From assembly GCF_019565455.1 (NCBI RefSeq), contig NZ_CP067377.1, forward strand, positions 3,292,001 through 3,356,000: a DNA stretch of 64,000 nt, given 5' to 3'. The notes below the pieces were generated by a model. It did no database searches, was not told the DNA's origin, and saw only the letters and a list, made by a program, of their open reading frames with translations. The stretch comes from Flavobacterium oreochromis. Its GTDB lineage: Bacteria > Bacteroidota > Bacteroidia > Flavobacteriales > Flavobacteriaceae. Below are positions 48,389 to 58,393 of the stretch, one piece after another. Numbering within the stretch: position 1 is the first letter of the stretch; the number at the start of each line of letters is the position of its first letter. Both the position numbers and the translations under genes were made by a program.

Positions 48389-48407
48389 TCCCGCTCTAAG
48401 AGCGGGA
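48389..48407 (+). terminator. Terminator region after cbiA and after the tRNA-His pair
   Basis: TCCCGCTCTAAGAGCGGGA is a compact GC-rich hairpin flanked by A-rich and T-rich runs. It lies about 100 bases after the cbiA stop (plus) and 15 bases beyond the tRNA-His pair (minus), so it can end transcription in both directions. Confidence 0.75.
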
Positions 48408-48421
48408 CTTTAAAAAACTAG

Positions 48422-48496
<75 letters not shown>

Positions 48497-48536
48497 ATTA
48501 TATATCTTTTTAAAAAACGCTGTAAGCGTTACTTGG

Positions 48537-48611
<75 letters not shown>

Positions 48612-48696
48612 ATTTTTACACAACACCAATCACTTCCGTATTGCGAGTGCAAATATACTACAAAAGTTTAGTTTTGCAAACAATTTTATTAAAAAA

Positions 48697-49413
48697 TTAT
48701 AACAAATTATCTAAAGTACTGACAGCCAAACATCTTTCTACTGTAAATCCTTCAGCATAATTTGTTCCTATTAATCTTCCTAAATCCTGTGCTCGATACT
48801 GAACGCTATCTAAAAAGTTTTTTGAGGTTATAGGAGTTTCTGGTTCTGATGAATTAGGGTCATAAAATTGAGATGAATAAGCTAAAATAGATTGCATTTT
48901 TAATTCCATAAACCCTGAAATATCAACAGCAAAATCTGGTTTTATATTCATCCATTGTATATAATGGTATACTTGCTTAGGACGCCAAGCTTCTTGAAAC
49001 TGCCCCTCTAACTCTGTCTTTATTTTTTGTAATCCTGATAAAAAACAAGCATCAGACACTAAATTACTTCCTTTTGGATGATCTATATGCCTGTCTTCAA
49101 CAGCATTACACAATACTATTTCAGGTTTATATTTACGAATCATTTTTATAACTTCTATTTGATGGTATTCATCATTCTTAAAAAAACCATCTCTAAAGTT
49201 TAAATTCTCTCGTATTTGTATTTTTAAAATTTGAGCTGATTTTGAAGCTTCTAAATCTCTAATTTCAGCTGTACCACGTGTACCTAGCTCTCCTCTCGTT
49301 AAATCTACTACACCTACTTTTTTACCTAAACTAACTTCTTTTGCCAAAGTTCCTGCACAACCTAATTCTACATCATCAGGATGAGCACCGAATGCTAATA
49401 TATCTAATTTCAT
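48697..49413 (-). CDS. bshB1: Bacillithiol biosynthesis deacetylase BshB1
   Basis: A 238-residue zinc N-deacetylase of the LmbE/PIG-L family that deacetylates GlcNAc-malate in bacillithiol synthesis. AHPDDVELGCAGTL near residue 10 holds the metal-binding Asp and the general base, EDRHIDHPKGSNLV gives the third ligand set (HxDH), and LTRGELGTRGTAEIRDLEA is highly typical of BshB1. Cytosolic. It lies 14 bases after the isochorismate synthase gene ends on the same strand. Indicates bacillithiol as the low-molecular-weight thiol. Confidence 0.95.
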   Translation of the reverse strand: MKLDILAFGAHPDDVELGCAGTLAKEVSLGKKVGVVDLTRGELGTRGTAEIRDLEASKSAQILKIQIRENLNFRDGFFKNDEYHQIEVIKMIRKYKPEIVLCNAVEDRHIDHPKGSNLVSDACFLSGLQKIKTELEGQFQEAWRPKQVYHYIQWMNIKPDFAVDISGFMELKMQSILAYSSQFYDPNSSEPETPITSKNFLDSVQYRAQDLGRLIGTNYAEGFTVERCLAVSTLDNLL

Positions 49414-49427
49414 TATTTGAATTATTA

Positions 49428-50495
49428 TTATTTAGAATTGTTTATAATTACTCGCATAGTTTTACTCTTATTGAGCGTTTCGTACCATTCTAACTCAGGA
49501 TTACTACCTATTGTAACTCCACATCCCATGAATAAATTTATTTTTTTTTCTGAAACCTTCATACATCTTAAATTAACATATAAATCAGTTGATTTTTCAT
49601 TTGTACTAAAATCAAAATTTAATTCTCCAAAAAATCCAGTATAAAACTCTCGATCATATCCTTCTGATTTTTCTATGAAAGCTTTTGCTAAATTCTTTGG
49701 TGCTCCACATACTGCTGGAGTTGGATGTAAGACATTTATAAGTTGTTTTAAAACAGTAGTATTAATAAATCCTTTAATATCTGTTCTTAGATGAAATAAA
49801 TTTCCTGCTTTACTTGTATAAGCTTCTGAAACATGAAGATCATCAACTATAGTCTCTAATTCGTTTTTTATAAAATCAGTTACAAATTGTTGTTCTTTCT
49901 TCTCTTTATCACCCCATACCACATTATATTGCTCATTTTTAAAAACTTGAGTCCCCGCTAAAGCCATAGTTTGGAACTCATTTTTTTTAATACTAAATAA
50001 TTTTTCTGGAGTTGCCCCCATCCATAATCCAATCTTTGGATGATACCAAGCATAACATAAAGCAGAAGGGTATTTAAAAAGGATATTTTCAAAAGTTTCA
50101 AATAAATTAAAATCATCTATTTGAACCTCTTCTGTCCTTGAAAGTACTACTTTGTGAAAAACACCAGCATCTATGGTTTGTATCCCATTTTGAACTAACT
50201 CCATAAAACGTTGTTTTTGCACTTGATCTTCTAAAATATTAGCATCTAATTCTTGTATTTGATGATCAAAATAAACGGAGTTGTATTTTATTTCAGATTT
50301 TTCCAATGGAAAAATTATAGGCACTCCACTAAAAGGAGCAAAAACAAAGGCTTCTTCTACAAAATCTTCTGTAAAATAAATATGATCGTTTTCTTGAAAA
50401 ATCCCTACTAATGTTTTCGTATTAGGTTTACGATATACAACAAATGGTAAATTCATTTTTTGTTGAATTCTCACCCTTTCAAATATGCTTTTCAT
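49428..50495 (-). CDS. menF: Isochorismate synthase (MenF type)
   Basis: A 355-residue chorismate-utilising enzyme that makes isochorismate for menaquinone. Core motifs: KVVLSRTEEVQI, LWMGATPEKLFSI, MALAGTQVFKN, LHPTPAVCGAPKNLA and the C-terminal MGCGVTIGSNPELEWYET. The length fits single-domain isochorismate synthase rather than anthranilate synthase. It follows the hot-dog thioesterase by 43 bases on the same strand, as in many Bacteroidota men loci. Intact. Confidence 0.9.
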   Translation of the reverse strand: MKSIFERVRIQQKMNLPFVVYRKPNTKTLVGIFQENDHIYFTEDFVEEAFVFAPFSGVPIIFPLEKSEIKYNSVYFDHQIQELDANILEDQVQKQRFMELVQNGIQTIDAGVFHKVVLSRTEEVQIDDFNLFETFENILFKYPSALCYAWYHPKIGLWMGATPEKLFSIKKNEFQTMALAGTQVFKNEQYNVVWGDKEKKEQQFVTDFIKNELETIVDDLHVSEAYTSKAGNLFHLRTDIKGFINTTVLKQLINVLHPTPAVCGAPKNLAKAFIEKSEGYDREFYTGFFGELNFDFSTNEKSTDLYVNLRCMKVSEKKINLFMGCGVTIGSNPELEWYETLNKSKTMRVIINNSK

Positions 50496-50538
50496 TTAAT
50501 TTTATTACTTAGTTGAAACACTACCCCAAAAAAACAAA

Positions 50539-50967
50539 CTACTGCTCTCTTCTAGGTAATATCATATTTGTTAGTTTACATAATGAGATCAACGATTTAT
50601 TTTCATCTTCAACTCTTATTTCCCATAAATGCAAAGATCTTCCTTTATGAAGTAATTTAGCTGTTGCAGTTACCATTCCTGTCCTTTTACTTTTTAAATG
50701 ATTAGCAGATATTTCTATACCTCTGACCTCCTGTTTATCTAGATTTATAAACATCAATGATGCTGCACTTCCTACACTTTCAGCTAAAGCTACAGTAGCC
50801 CCACCATGCAACAATCCCATTGGTTGGTGTACACTACTGTCTACAGGCATTTTAGCTACAAGATAATCTTCTCCCGCATCTATAAACTCTATTTTTAAAG
50901 TTTGCATCAATGTATTTTGACACAAAACATTGCATTTTTCAACAAATTTTTCTTTATCAAGTATCAT
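50539..50967 (-). CDS. PaaI-family hot-dog thioesterase (possible MenI)
   Basis: A 142-residue single hot-dog thioesterase. HQPMGLLHGGATVALAESVG carries the HGG motif and the acidic residue of the PaaI/YdiI family. It could release 1,4-dihydroxy-2-naphthoate from its CoA ester (MenI role), which fits its place before menF, but the substrate cannot be read from sequence. I use the ATG at 50967 (MILDKEKFVEKC); the ORF is open to 50991. Intact. Confidence 0.85.
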   Translation of the reverse strand: MILDKEKFVEKCNVLCQNTLMQTLKIEFIDAGEDYLVAKMPVDSSVHQPMGLLHGGATVALAESVGSAASLMFINLDKQEVRGIEISANHLKSKRTGMVTATAKLLHKGRSLHLWEIRVEDENKSLISLCKLTNMILPRREQ

Positions 50968-51076
50968 ATTAATAAAATAATATCCTATCAAAAGTACAAA
51001 ATTAGCATTAAAAGATATTGAGAGGATAAAAAAACAATATTTTACATTTTTATTTTCAGTATTTTTATACCAAATT

Positions 51077-52622
51077 ATGATTATAATGCGTCAATACTTC
51101 TTTTTTTTAATCGGTATGATTTCAATATTTATTTCTTGTCGGAAAGATTTTGAAACAGACCCTAGTAACGGACAATTATTTTTTTCTAAAAATACAATCT
51201 ATCTTGATACTGTTTTTTCAGGTATTTCTTCCAGTACTTATTCATTAAAAGTATACAATAGAAGTAACAAAGATATACACATACCTACTATTTCGTTAGC
51301 CAAAGGTACTCTATCAAAATATAGACTCATGATTGATGGTACTACAGGAATAAATAATCAAGGAAAAAACTTCAATAATATAGAGCTTTTGGCTAATGAC
51401 AGTTTATATATTTTTATTGAAGAAACAGCTGACATTAAAGATGCTAACACAACCGATTATCTCTATACTGATCAAATTTTATTTGATACAGGCACAAATC
51501 AGCAAAAAGTTGATTTAGTAACACTTATTCAAGATGCTGTTTTTTTGTATCCTGAAAAAAAGAACAATTAATTCTTGATAATTTAATCCCAAACAATACT
51601 ATTTATGGATTTGAATTAAATGATAAAGACCCAATTAATGGTAATGAGCTTCATTTTACAAACAAAAAACCATATGTTATTTATGGTTATGCTGGAGTTC
51701 CCGCTAACAAAACCCTTATTATAGATCCTGGCGCTAGAATATACTGTCATAATCAGTCTGGAATTTTTGTAAAAAAATCAGGAAGTATTAAAATAAATGG
51801 AGAAGTATCTACTGATCAAAAGAAATTAGAAAAAGAAGTTGTATTTGAAGGAGACCGTTTAGAACCTCAATATGCTGAAATACCTGGTCAATGGGGAGGA
51901 ATTTATTTAGCAGAAGGAAGTAGTAACAATGAATTTCATAATTTAACAATAAAAAATAGTTCATTTGGCATCTTTGTAGATCGAAATGATGGATCTACCA
52001 CTAATATATTCAATACGCAGATATACAATTCTAGCGATTATGGATTAGTTGCTAGAAAAGGGAAAATCTATGGTGAAAATATTGCTATAAACAAATGTGG
52101 GCAAGCCAGTTTAGCCTGTATTTTAGGAGGAGAATATCGTTTTAAATCTTGCACTTTTGCTAATTACTGGAACAATAGCCATCGCCAAATTCCATGTGTT
52201 TACATAGATAACTCTTATAAACAAAAAGACACATTATTTGTCTCTGATCTAATTTTAGCCAGTTTTGTAAATTGTATTATATATGGCAATTATAATCTTG
52301 AAATAGGACTGAAAAAAATGATTCAGCAGCATTTAACGTTGAGTTTAACTATTGTTTAATAAAATTCAATGACACAAATAATCAATACAATATTCCTTTA
52401 TATGATTTTATAAAAAATGCTAGTAATAATAATATTGTAGACACAAGACTTAATAATTTTGATCCCAAATTTAAAGATCCTTCAAAAAATAACCTTAACA
52501 TACTTAAAAATTCTCCTGCTATTGCCAAAGGAAACAATGCTTTCTTAATACCTAAGGACTTAAGTGGTATAAATAGAACCTCTCCACCTGATTTAGGAGC
52601 TTATCAGCATTTAAACGAATAA
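51077..52622 (+). pseudogene. Right-handed beta-helix lipoprotein, two frameshifts
   Basis: Repaired, a ~515-residue surface or periplasmic lipoprotein. Signal and lipobox: FLIGMISIFISCRKDFETDP. An N-terminal domain (FFSKNTIYLDTVFSGISSST) is followed by a parallel beta-helix region with PGQWGGIYLAEGSSNNEFHN, KNSSFGIFVDRNDGS and IYNSSDYGLVARKGKIYGEN, ending DLSGINRTSPPDLGAYQHLN. Seven-A runs that should be eight break the frame near 51560 (PEKKEQLILDN) and 52315 (GLKKDDSAAFN). Function unknown; similar lipoproteins are common in Flavobacteriia. Start either 51077 or the second ATG at 51086. Confidence 0.75.
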
Positions 52623-52652
52623 TAACAATTAATAAATAATAATCTAATTATC

Positions 52653-52690
52653 AAAAAATCCAATTATGTAAATACATAATTGGATTTTTT
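52653..52690. terminator. Bidirectional terminator
   Basis: Perfect 18-bp arms AAAAAATCCAATTATGTA and its complement with a 2-base minimum loop, between the convergent beta-helix gene (plus) and rluF (minus). Each arm starts with six A and ends in six T, the classical symmetric form. Confidence 0.85.
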
Positions 52691-52718
52691 TGTAATCTAT
52701 ATTCTCTTTTAAAGAAAA

Positions 52719-53474
52719 TTATTTGTTCTTATTTAATTTAAAAAAACTAGCCTCTTCTGTTTTACTAGAAGGTGCAATTAATTTACTCAACTCATCTATT
52801 TCACTCTTTGTTAAATCTCTATAACGACCTACAGGAATATCCAACGATATATTTATTATCCTCACTCTTTTTAAACGTAATACTTCATAACCTAAATATT
52901 CACACATACGACGAATCTGTCTATTTAATCCTTGTGTTAATATTATTTTAAAAGTTGTAGTATTAATTTGTTCTACTTTACATTTACGTGTTACAGTTCC
53001 CAAAATAGGAATTCCATCTCCCATTCGTTGTATAAAACGTTCGTTTATAGGTTTATTTACAGTTACAACATACTCCTTTTCATGATTGTTACGAGCCCTT
53101 AATATTTTATTAACGATATCTCCGTCATCTGTCATAAATATAAGTCCTTCACTAGCTTTATCTAATCGACCAATAGGAAAGATTCGCTTAGGATAATTAA
53201 TATAATCAACTATATTATTTTTAACTTTTAAATTAGTCGTACATTCAATCCCTATAGGTTTATGAAAAGCTAAATAAATAGGCTTACTTTTTTTTTCTAG
53301 AATAAGCTTACCATCAACCCTTATTTCATCTTCTAAAGATACCTTTGTTCCTAATTCAGGTACTTTCCCATTAATCGTTATTCTTCCTTGTTCTAATAAT
53401 TTATCTGCTTCACGACGGGAACAAAAACCTGTTTCTGATAAAAATTTATTAATTCTTGTCTTATTCTCTTCCAT
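52719..53474 (-). CDS. rluF: 23S rRNA pseudouridine synthase (RluF/RluB type)
   Basis: A 251-residue RsuA/RluB/E/F-family synthase. N-terminal S4 domain: RINKFLSETGFCSRREADKL. Catalytic motif FPIGRLDKASEGLIFMTDDG with the Asp in GRLDKASEG, and LTQGLNRQIRRMCEYLGYEV, both typical; the NRQIRRMCEYLGYEV block favours RluF (U2604) over RluB. C-terminal extension is basic and poorly conserved. Intact, with a strong terminator at its 3' end. Confidence 0.9.
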   Translation of the reverse strand: MEENKTRINKFLSETGFCSRREADKLLEQGRITINGKVPELGTKVSLEDEIRVDGKLILEKKSKPIYLAFHKPIGIECTTNLKVKNNIVDYINYPKRIFPIGRLDKASEGLIFMTDDGDIVNKILRARNNHEKEYVVTVNKPINERFIQRMGDGIPILGTVTRKCKVEQINTTTFKIILTQGLNRQIRRMCEYLGYEVLRLKRVRIINISLDIPVGRYRDLTKSEIDELSKLIAPSSKTEEASFFKLNKNK

Positions 53475-53623
53475 TTTACAAAGATAGTAATAGATATTAA
53501 AATTATAATTTTAGATGTTAGAAATCAGATCATAGTTTTACAAAAAAAACAGTTATAATGAATCAACTATTTTTTTCTTATTTAAGTTTTTTCACACTAA
53601 CTCACAAAAATTACACTTATTTT

Positions 53624-54465
53624 TTAAGCAAACAGAAACAGACAAATTTCATTAAATACTTTTACATCTTGTAATGAATGACCGAATCCTTTAGTTTGAA
53701 TAAAATGAGCCTTTTTCCATGATTGTATAATTTTTCTTCCTTCATCTATAGAGACTGTCTTATCTTCTAGATCATGAATAACTAATCCTTTTGTTCGTAT
53801 TTCTTTCACAAATAATTGAGCTGAAAATTCTTCTAATTTTTGTTCATATTTTATACTCCATTTATTCTTTAATCCATTTATTAATCTTGAATTTAAGCTT
53901 AACAAATCAGTGTACTTTTTTAGAATAATTGTAAAATCAGAAGGTGCTCCTAGAATAATTATTTTTTCTATAAAAGGTATTTGAAAAGTATATTGATAAT
54001 ACAAACAAGTTTTCCCTCCTATTGAATGCCCTATTAGGTATTGTGGTTGGTATTTTTGAACTATTTTATGAATAAATTGACTATATTGAGGTATATTAAA
54101 TTCACTTCCTTCAGAAAGCCCATGAGCAGGTGCATCAAGAGATATAATAGTACTTCCTGTATTTTTTAAATAAGGGAATAAATATTCCCAACGTGAAGAA
54201 TTACTTTCCCAGCCATGAACTAAAAGTATTTTAATATCGTTACCCTCCCAAACATAAGTGTAAAAAAAGAATCTTCATGATTTAACTTTTCTATTTTAGA
54301 ATTTTGTAAAAATTCAGGAAGCTTTTCTCTCTTTAATTTCCCTTTTCTAGGGTTTGTAAAAAGCTTAAATGCAATATTTATAGCTTTTTCAGGAAACAAA
54401 AAACTTAAAAAATTAAGATATAAACCTATAGATTTCGTAAATAAAAAATAAAAAATTTGATTCAT
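53624..54465 (-). pseudogene. Alpha/beta hydrolase, frameshifted
   Basis: A ~280-residue serine hydrolase. After the first 70 residues a run of seven T near 54263 should be eight; restored, the chain reads SFFTYVWEGNDIKILLVHGW, then LDAPAHGLSEG, then QYLIGHSIGGKTCLYYQY with the nucleophile elbow GHSIGG, and ends with FIQTKGFGHSLQDVKV, which carries the catalytic His. As written only the first 81 and the last 126 residues have start codons. Substrate unknown. Confidence 0.8.
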
Positions 54466-54471
54466 AAAAAA

Positions 54472-54493
54472 AAATCCCGATTTCTCGGGATTT
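54472..54493 (-). terminator. Terminator of the nif3 / zinc-ribbon-like operon
   Basis: AAATCCCGA and TCGGGATTT pair around a TTTC-type loop, 8 bases after the end of the minus-strand gene at 54501. The A run that follows on the plus strand reads as a T run on the minus strand. Confidence 0.75.
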
Positions 54494-54500
54494 AGTATAA

Positions 54501-55277
54501 TTATATTTTAGCAAATAATTGTTCCATTTTTTCTCTTTCTTCATCAGCTAAAACAGCATCAACAAGAATTCTTCCGCTGTGCTCATCAGTAATTACTTTT
54601 TTACGAGCTGCTATTTCCATTTGTGTTTGCGGTGGAATTGTAAAGAATGAACCTGCTGAAGCACCACGTTCAATAGATACTACTGCTAAACCGTTACGAA
54701 CATTTCCACGAATACGCTTATAAGCTTTTAATAAACGTTCTTCAATTTGGTCTTCAAATTCTTGTGACTTACTTACTAAGAAAGCTTCTTCTTTCTCTGT
54801 TTCAGCCATAATTTCTTGTAATTCAGATTTTTTATGCTTCAAGTGAGTTGATTTCCCTTCTAATTTTTCTTTTGTTTGAGCAATTGAAACTTTTTTGTGT
54901 TCAATTGAAGCTTTCATCTCACGAATATGTTTTTCTGCTAATTGAATTTCAAGCTCCTGAAATTCAACCTCTTTCGTTAAAGAATTAAATTCACGATTAT
55001 TGCGAACTTCTTTTTGTTGTGCAGTATATTTTTTAATAGCTTCTTTGTGTTCTTCTATAGAACCCTTTTTACCTTTTATTTGTTCTTCGATTGACTCTAA
55101 ATCAGTTTTTAATTTTTCAACTCTTTTAGTCAAACCAGCAACTTCATCTTCTAAATCTTCCACCTCAAGAGGTAATTCTCCTCTTACGTTTCTAATTTCG
55201 TCGATTCTTGAATCGATTAATTGTAAGTCGTATAACGCTCTTAATTTTTCTTCTACATTCAATTCTTTTGTTGCCAT
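54501..55277 (-). CDS. Coiled-coil protein of the CT398-like zinc-ribbon family (Cys-less)
   Basis: A 258-residue protein with a long antiparallel coiled coil (about residues 20-180, rich in Glu/Lys heptads) and a C-terminal module in which the family usually has a zinc ribbon. Here the position reads ERGASAGSFFTIPPQTQMEI and TDEHSGRILVD; the four Cys expected as CGGC and CxxCGR are Ala or Ser. So metal binding is lost while the fold region is kept, which I believe is usual in Flavobacteriia. Role unknown. It lies 4 bases after nif3 on the same strand, a conserved neighbourhood. Intact. Confidence 0.85.
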   Translation of the reverse strand: MATKELNVEEKLRALYDLQLIDSRIDEIRNVRGELPLEVEDLEDEVAGLTKRVEKLKTDLESIEEQIKGKKGSIEEHKEAIKKYTAQQKEVRNNREFNSLTKEVEFQELEIQLAEKHIREMKASIEHKKVSIAQTKEKLEGKSTHLKHKKSELQEIMAETEKEEAFLVSKSQEFEDQIEERLLKAYKRIRGNVRNGLAVVSIERGASAGSFFTIPPQTQMEIAARKKVITDEHSGRILVDAVLADEEREKMEQLFAKI

Positions 55278-55281
55278 ATTT

Positions 55282-56397
55282 CTACAAGTAATTAACTGGA
55301 TTTGTATTTATTTCAGATAATATAATTCTGTCTTCCGACAAATAGTTCGCAAAACTACAAATTTTTTTCTTAAGAAAATCAACAATATATTTTTTTGTAA
55401 ATCTTTCGCTTTCAAAATGTCCAATGTCTGCCAATAAAATTTTATTTTCAGCCTCATAAAAGTTATGATATTTCAAATCAGCTGTTAGATACGCATCTAC
55501 CCCATTTTGAATAGCATTTTTAATTGCAAAAGCTCCTGAACCTCCTAAAACAGCTACTTTTTTTATTGGTTTTTCTGTAAAATCAGTATGTCTAATACCT
55601 CCACACTGCATCTTTTCTTTTACAAATTCTAAAAATTCCTTTCCATTCATAGGTGTTTCTAGTTCTCCTATCATTCCTAACCCTATATTTTGGTGTAAAT
55701 TTTCTAAATTATATATTTCATAGGCTACTTCTTCATAAACGTGATTTTTAAAAAGGGCTTTCAATATTTTTCCTTGTCTGTATTTTTCAAATGTCACTTC
55801 TATTTTAACTTCTTCTGTTTCTATAAATTCCTGACGCTCTCCTATTTTAGGATTACTATTTTCATTTCCTTTATAAGTCCCTGTACCTTTTGAATTATAG
55901 CTACAACTTTCATAATTACCAATCTTACCAGCTCCTGCTTCAAATAAGGCATTCCGAACTTGCTCTACATTTTCTGGAATAGTATACGTAACCAGCTTTT
56001 GAATAAAATGAGGTTTTGGGATTAAAATTTTAGTATGCTGTAACCCTAAAGCTTTACAAAATATTTTATTAACTCCTTCTTGATGGTTATCCAATGCTGT
56101 ATGCACAGCATAAATAGCAATATCATTTTTAATTGCTTTTAAAATAGCTCTTTCTACATAATTTTTACCTGTAATTTTTTTAATACCTGAAAATAGTATA
56201 GGATGAAAACAAACCACCAGATTACACTTTTTAAACATAGCTTCATCAATTACTGTTTCCAAAGCGTCATGACAGACTAAGACACCTGTAACTTCAAGAT
56301 CTTTATTACCAACTAATAAACCTACATTATCAAAATCTTCTGCATAGGCTAAAGGAGCCATTTCATCTAAAATAGTAATTATATCATTCAGCACCAT
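55282..56397 (-). CDS. Nif3-like dinuclear metal center protein
   Basis: A 371-residue NIF3/YqfO-type protein, hexameric with a two-metal site. APLAYAEDFDNVGLLVGNKD, VCFHPILFSGIKKITGKNYV (His ligand), YAVHTALDNHQEGVN and, in the C-terminal domain, LADIGHFESERFTKK contain the expected His, Asp and Glu ligands. A central insert (near residues 130-230) is the PII-like domain of long forms. Biochemical role disputed (GTP cyclohydrolase-like or tRNA-linked). Co-transcribed with the coiled-coil gene. Intact. Confidence 0.93.
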   Translation of the reverse strand: MVLNDIITILDEMAPLAYAEDFDNVGLLVGNKDLEVTGVLVCHDALETVIDEAMFKKCNLVVCFHPILFSGIKKITGKNYVERAILKAIKNDIAIYAVHTALDNHQEGVNKIFCKALGLQHTKILIPKPHFIQKLVTYTIPENVEQVRNALFEAGAGKIGNYESCSYNSKGTGTYKGNENSNPKIGERQEFIETEEVKIEVTFEKYRQGKILKALFKNHVYEEVAYEIYNLENLHQNIGLGMIGELETPMNGKEFLEFVKEKMQCGGIRHTDFTEKPIKKVAVLGGSGAFAIKNAIQNGVDAYLTADLKYHNFYEAENKILLADIGHFESERFTKKYIVDFLKKKICSFANYLSEDRIILSEINTNPVNYL

Positions 56398-56547
56398 AAA
56401 CTTTTATTTCTTGAATTTTTACAAATTTATTCATTTTAGAAGGAATCTAATAAATAAAAAACGGATATTAATAAAACCGTTATTTTTTAAAAACTCTTTT
56501 TTTAATTTCTGTCAAATTATATTTTTTACTGTTGCCATATGATTTGT

Positions 56548-56555
56548 TACCTTTG
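56548..56555 (+). promoter_or_regulatory. -7 box of the lpxK-punA promoter
   Basis: TACCTTTG matches TAnnTTTG, 16 bases before the lpxK ATG. The divergent nif3 operon begins 150 bases to the left. Confidence 0.5.
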
Positions 56556-56571
56556 TATTATTTGTATTAGA

Positions 56572-57600
56572 ATGAAAACGCTTAGAAAACTACTTTTTCC
56601 CTTTTCTTTATTATATGGTTTAATAACCAATATTCGAAATTATTTATATGATAAAGGATTTTTAAAATCATATAACTTTGATATTCCCATTATTGCAGTT
56701 GGTAATTTAAGTGTAGGAGGAACAGGTAAAACACCACAAATTGAATATTTAGTCCGTTTATTATCTGACCGATACAAAGTAGCAACATTAAGCCGCGGAT
56801 ATAAACGTAAATCAGAAGGTTTTATATTAGCTAATGAAAATGTTACAAGTGAAATATTAGGAGATGAGCCTTATCAATTTTTTCAAAAATTCCCTAATAT
56901 TAAAGTAGCTGTAGATGCTAATAGAAAAGAAGGGATTAAAAAATTATTATCATTACAGGATCAACCAGAGGTTATTTTATTAGATGACGCATTTCAGCAT
57001 AGAAAAGTAAAAGCTGGGTTTTATATAATGCTTTCTTCATATGATGACTTATTTTATAATGATTGCATGTTGCCAACCGGCAACTTGCGTGAAAATAAAA
57101 AGGGGGCTACAAGAGCTGACATGATAATTATCACAAAATGTCCTGAAGAAATTAATGAAATTGCAAAAGATAAAATAATAGAAAAGGTAAAGAAATTTTC
57201 TAAAAAAGCTACCCCTATTTATTTTTCTTATATAGGATATGACGAAAAAGTATTTAACGAGAAGGGAGCTATTAATATCTTATCTCTTGAACAAGATTGT
57301 CTTGTAATATCAGGGATTGCAAAACCTGAGCCTTTTTTTAATTTTTTGAAAGTAAAAAAAGAAAATCAAATGGTCTTTTCTGATCATCATAATTTTACAG
57401 CAAGTGATTTAAAAACTATTTTAAATCGTGCTTCAGGTAGAAAAATTATAACAACAGAAAAAGACTATGTTCGTTTAAAAGGAAAATTACCAAATGAACA
57501 GCTATATTATCTACCTATAAAAAGTATATTAAGTAAAGAAAATATATTATTTGAATCTGAAATTTTAAACTATGTGGGAAAAAGTACAAGAAACCGTTGA
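56572..57600 (+). CDS. lpxK: Tetraacyldisaccharide 4'-kinase
   Basis: A 342-residue inner-membrane kinase that phosphorylates the lipid A disaccharide. N-terminal hydrophobic helix (LLFPFSLLYGLITNIRNYLY), P-loop VGNLSVGGTGKTPQIEYLV near residue 45, LSRGYKRKSEGF, LGDEPYQFFQKFP and LDDAFQHRKVKAG, all typical. The ATG at 56572 gives the family N-terminus; a longer frame begins at 56539. The last 29 bases overlap the purine nucleoside phosphorylase gene. Intact. Confidence 0.96.
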   Translation: MKTLRKLLFPFSLLYGLITNIRNYLYDKGFLKSYNFDIPIIAVGNLSVGGTGKTPQIEYLVRLLSDRYKVATLSRGYKRKSEGFILANENVTSEILGDEPYQFFQKFPNIKVAVDANRKEGIKKLLSLQDQPEVILLDDAFQHRKVKAGFYIMLSSYDDLFYNDCMLPTGNLRENKKGATRADMIIITKCPEEINEIAKDKIIEKVKKFSKKATPIYFSYIGYDEKVFNEKGAINILSLEQDCLVISGIAKPEPFFNFLKVKKENQMVFSDHHNFTASDLKTILNRASGRKIITTEKDYVRLKGKLPNEQLYYLPIKSILSKENILFESEILNYVGKSTRNR

Positions 57601-58384
57601 TTACATTACAAATAGAATCAATTTTGAACCTGAATACGGTATCATTCTAGGTTCTGGATTAGGTGGTTTTACTGATGATATTGAAGTTGAGTTTATATTA
57701 TCTTATAGTGAAATTCCTAATTTCCCTGTATCTACAGTAGAAGGGCATAAAGGAGCATTAGTATTCGGAACTATAGGTTCAAAAAAAGTGGTAGCAATGC
57801 AAGGACGTTTTCACTATTATGAAGGTTATACAATGCAGGAAGTTACTTTTCCTGTACGAGTTATGAAATACATTGGCGTAAACAAATTAATTGTTTCCAA
57901 TGCTTCTGGTGGTGTAAATACTGATTACAATGTAGGCTCTATTGTTTTATTAAAAGATCATGTAAACATGATGCCTGAACACCCTTTACGTGGTAAAAAT
58001 GATGAACGTTTTGGTCCTCGATTTGTAAACATGAGCGAACCCTATAGCAGACAAATGTTATCAAAAGCAAAAGAAATTGCAAATGATTTAGGAATTACAG
58101 TACATGAAGGAATTTATTTAGCATTACAGGGACCTACTTATGAAACCTTAGCTGAATATAAAATGGTAAAAGCTCTTGGCTGTGACTGTGTTGGAATGAG
58201 CACAGTACCAGAAGTTATTGTTGCTAGACACATGGAGCTAGAAACTTTTGGAATTTCAGTTATCACTGATATGGGGGATGCTGAAAATATAGACAGTGTA
58301 ACGCACGAGGAAGTACTACAAGCAGTAAAAAGTACAGAACCTCAAATACGTAAATTAATAAAAGAAATAATTTCACAGTATTAA
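57572..58384 (+). CDS. punA: Purine nucleoside phosphorylase
   Basis: A 270-residue trimeric-type (class I, PNP-I) phosphorylase that splits inosine and guanosine for salvage. Signature blocks: YGIILGSGLGGFTDDI, GRFHYYEGYTMQEVTFPVRV, VSNASGGVNTDYNVGSIVLL, NMMPEHPLRGKNDERFGPRF, GIYLALQGPTYETLAEYK and VGMSTVPEVIVARHM. The start overlaps lpxK by 29 bases, so the pair is coupled. Intact and of usual length. Confidence 0.96.
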   Translation: MWEKVQETVDYITNRINFEPEYGIILGSGLGGFTDDIEVEFILSYSEIPNFPVSTVEGHKGALVFGTIGSKKVVAMQGRFHYYEGYTMQEVTFPVRVMKYIGVNKLIVSNASGGVNTDYNVGSIVLLKDHVNMMPEHPLRGKNDERFGPRFVNMSEPYSRQMLSKAKEIANDLGITVHEGIYLALQGPTYETLAEYKMVKALGCDCVGMSTVPEVIVARHMELETFGISVITDMGDAENIDSVTHEEVLQAVKSTEPQIRKLIKEIISQY

Positions 58385-58393
58385 TTATCTACA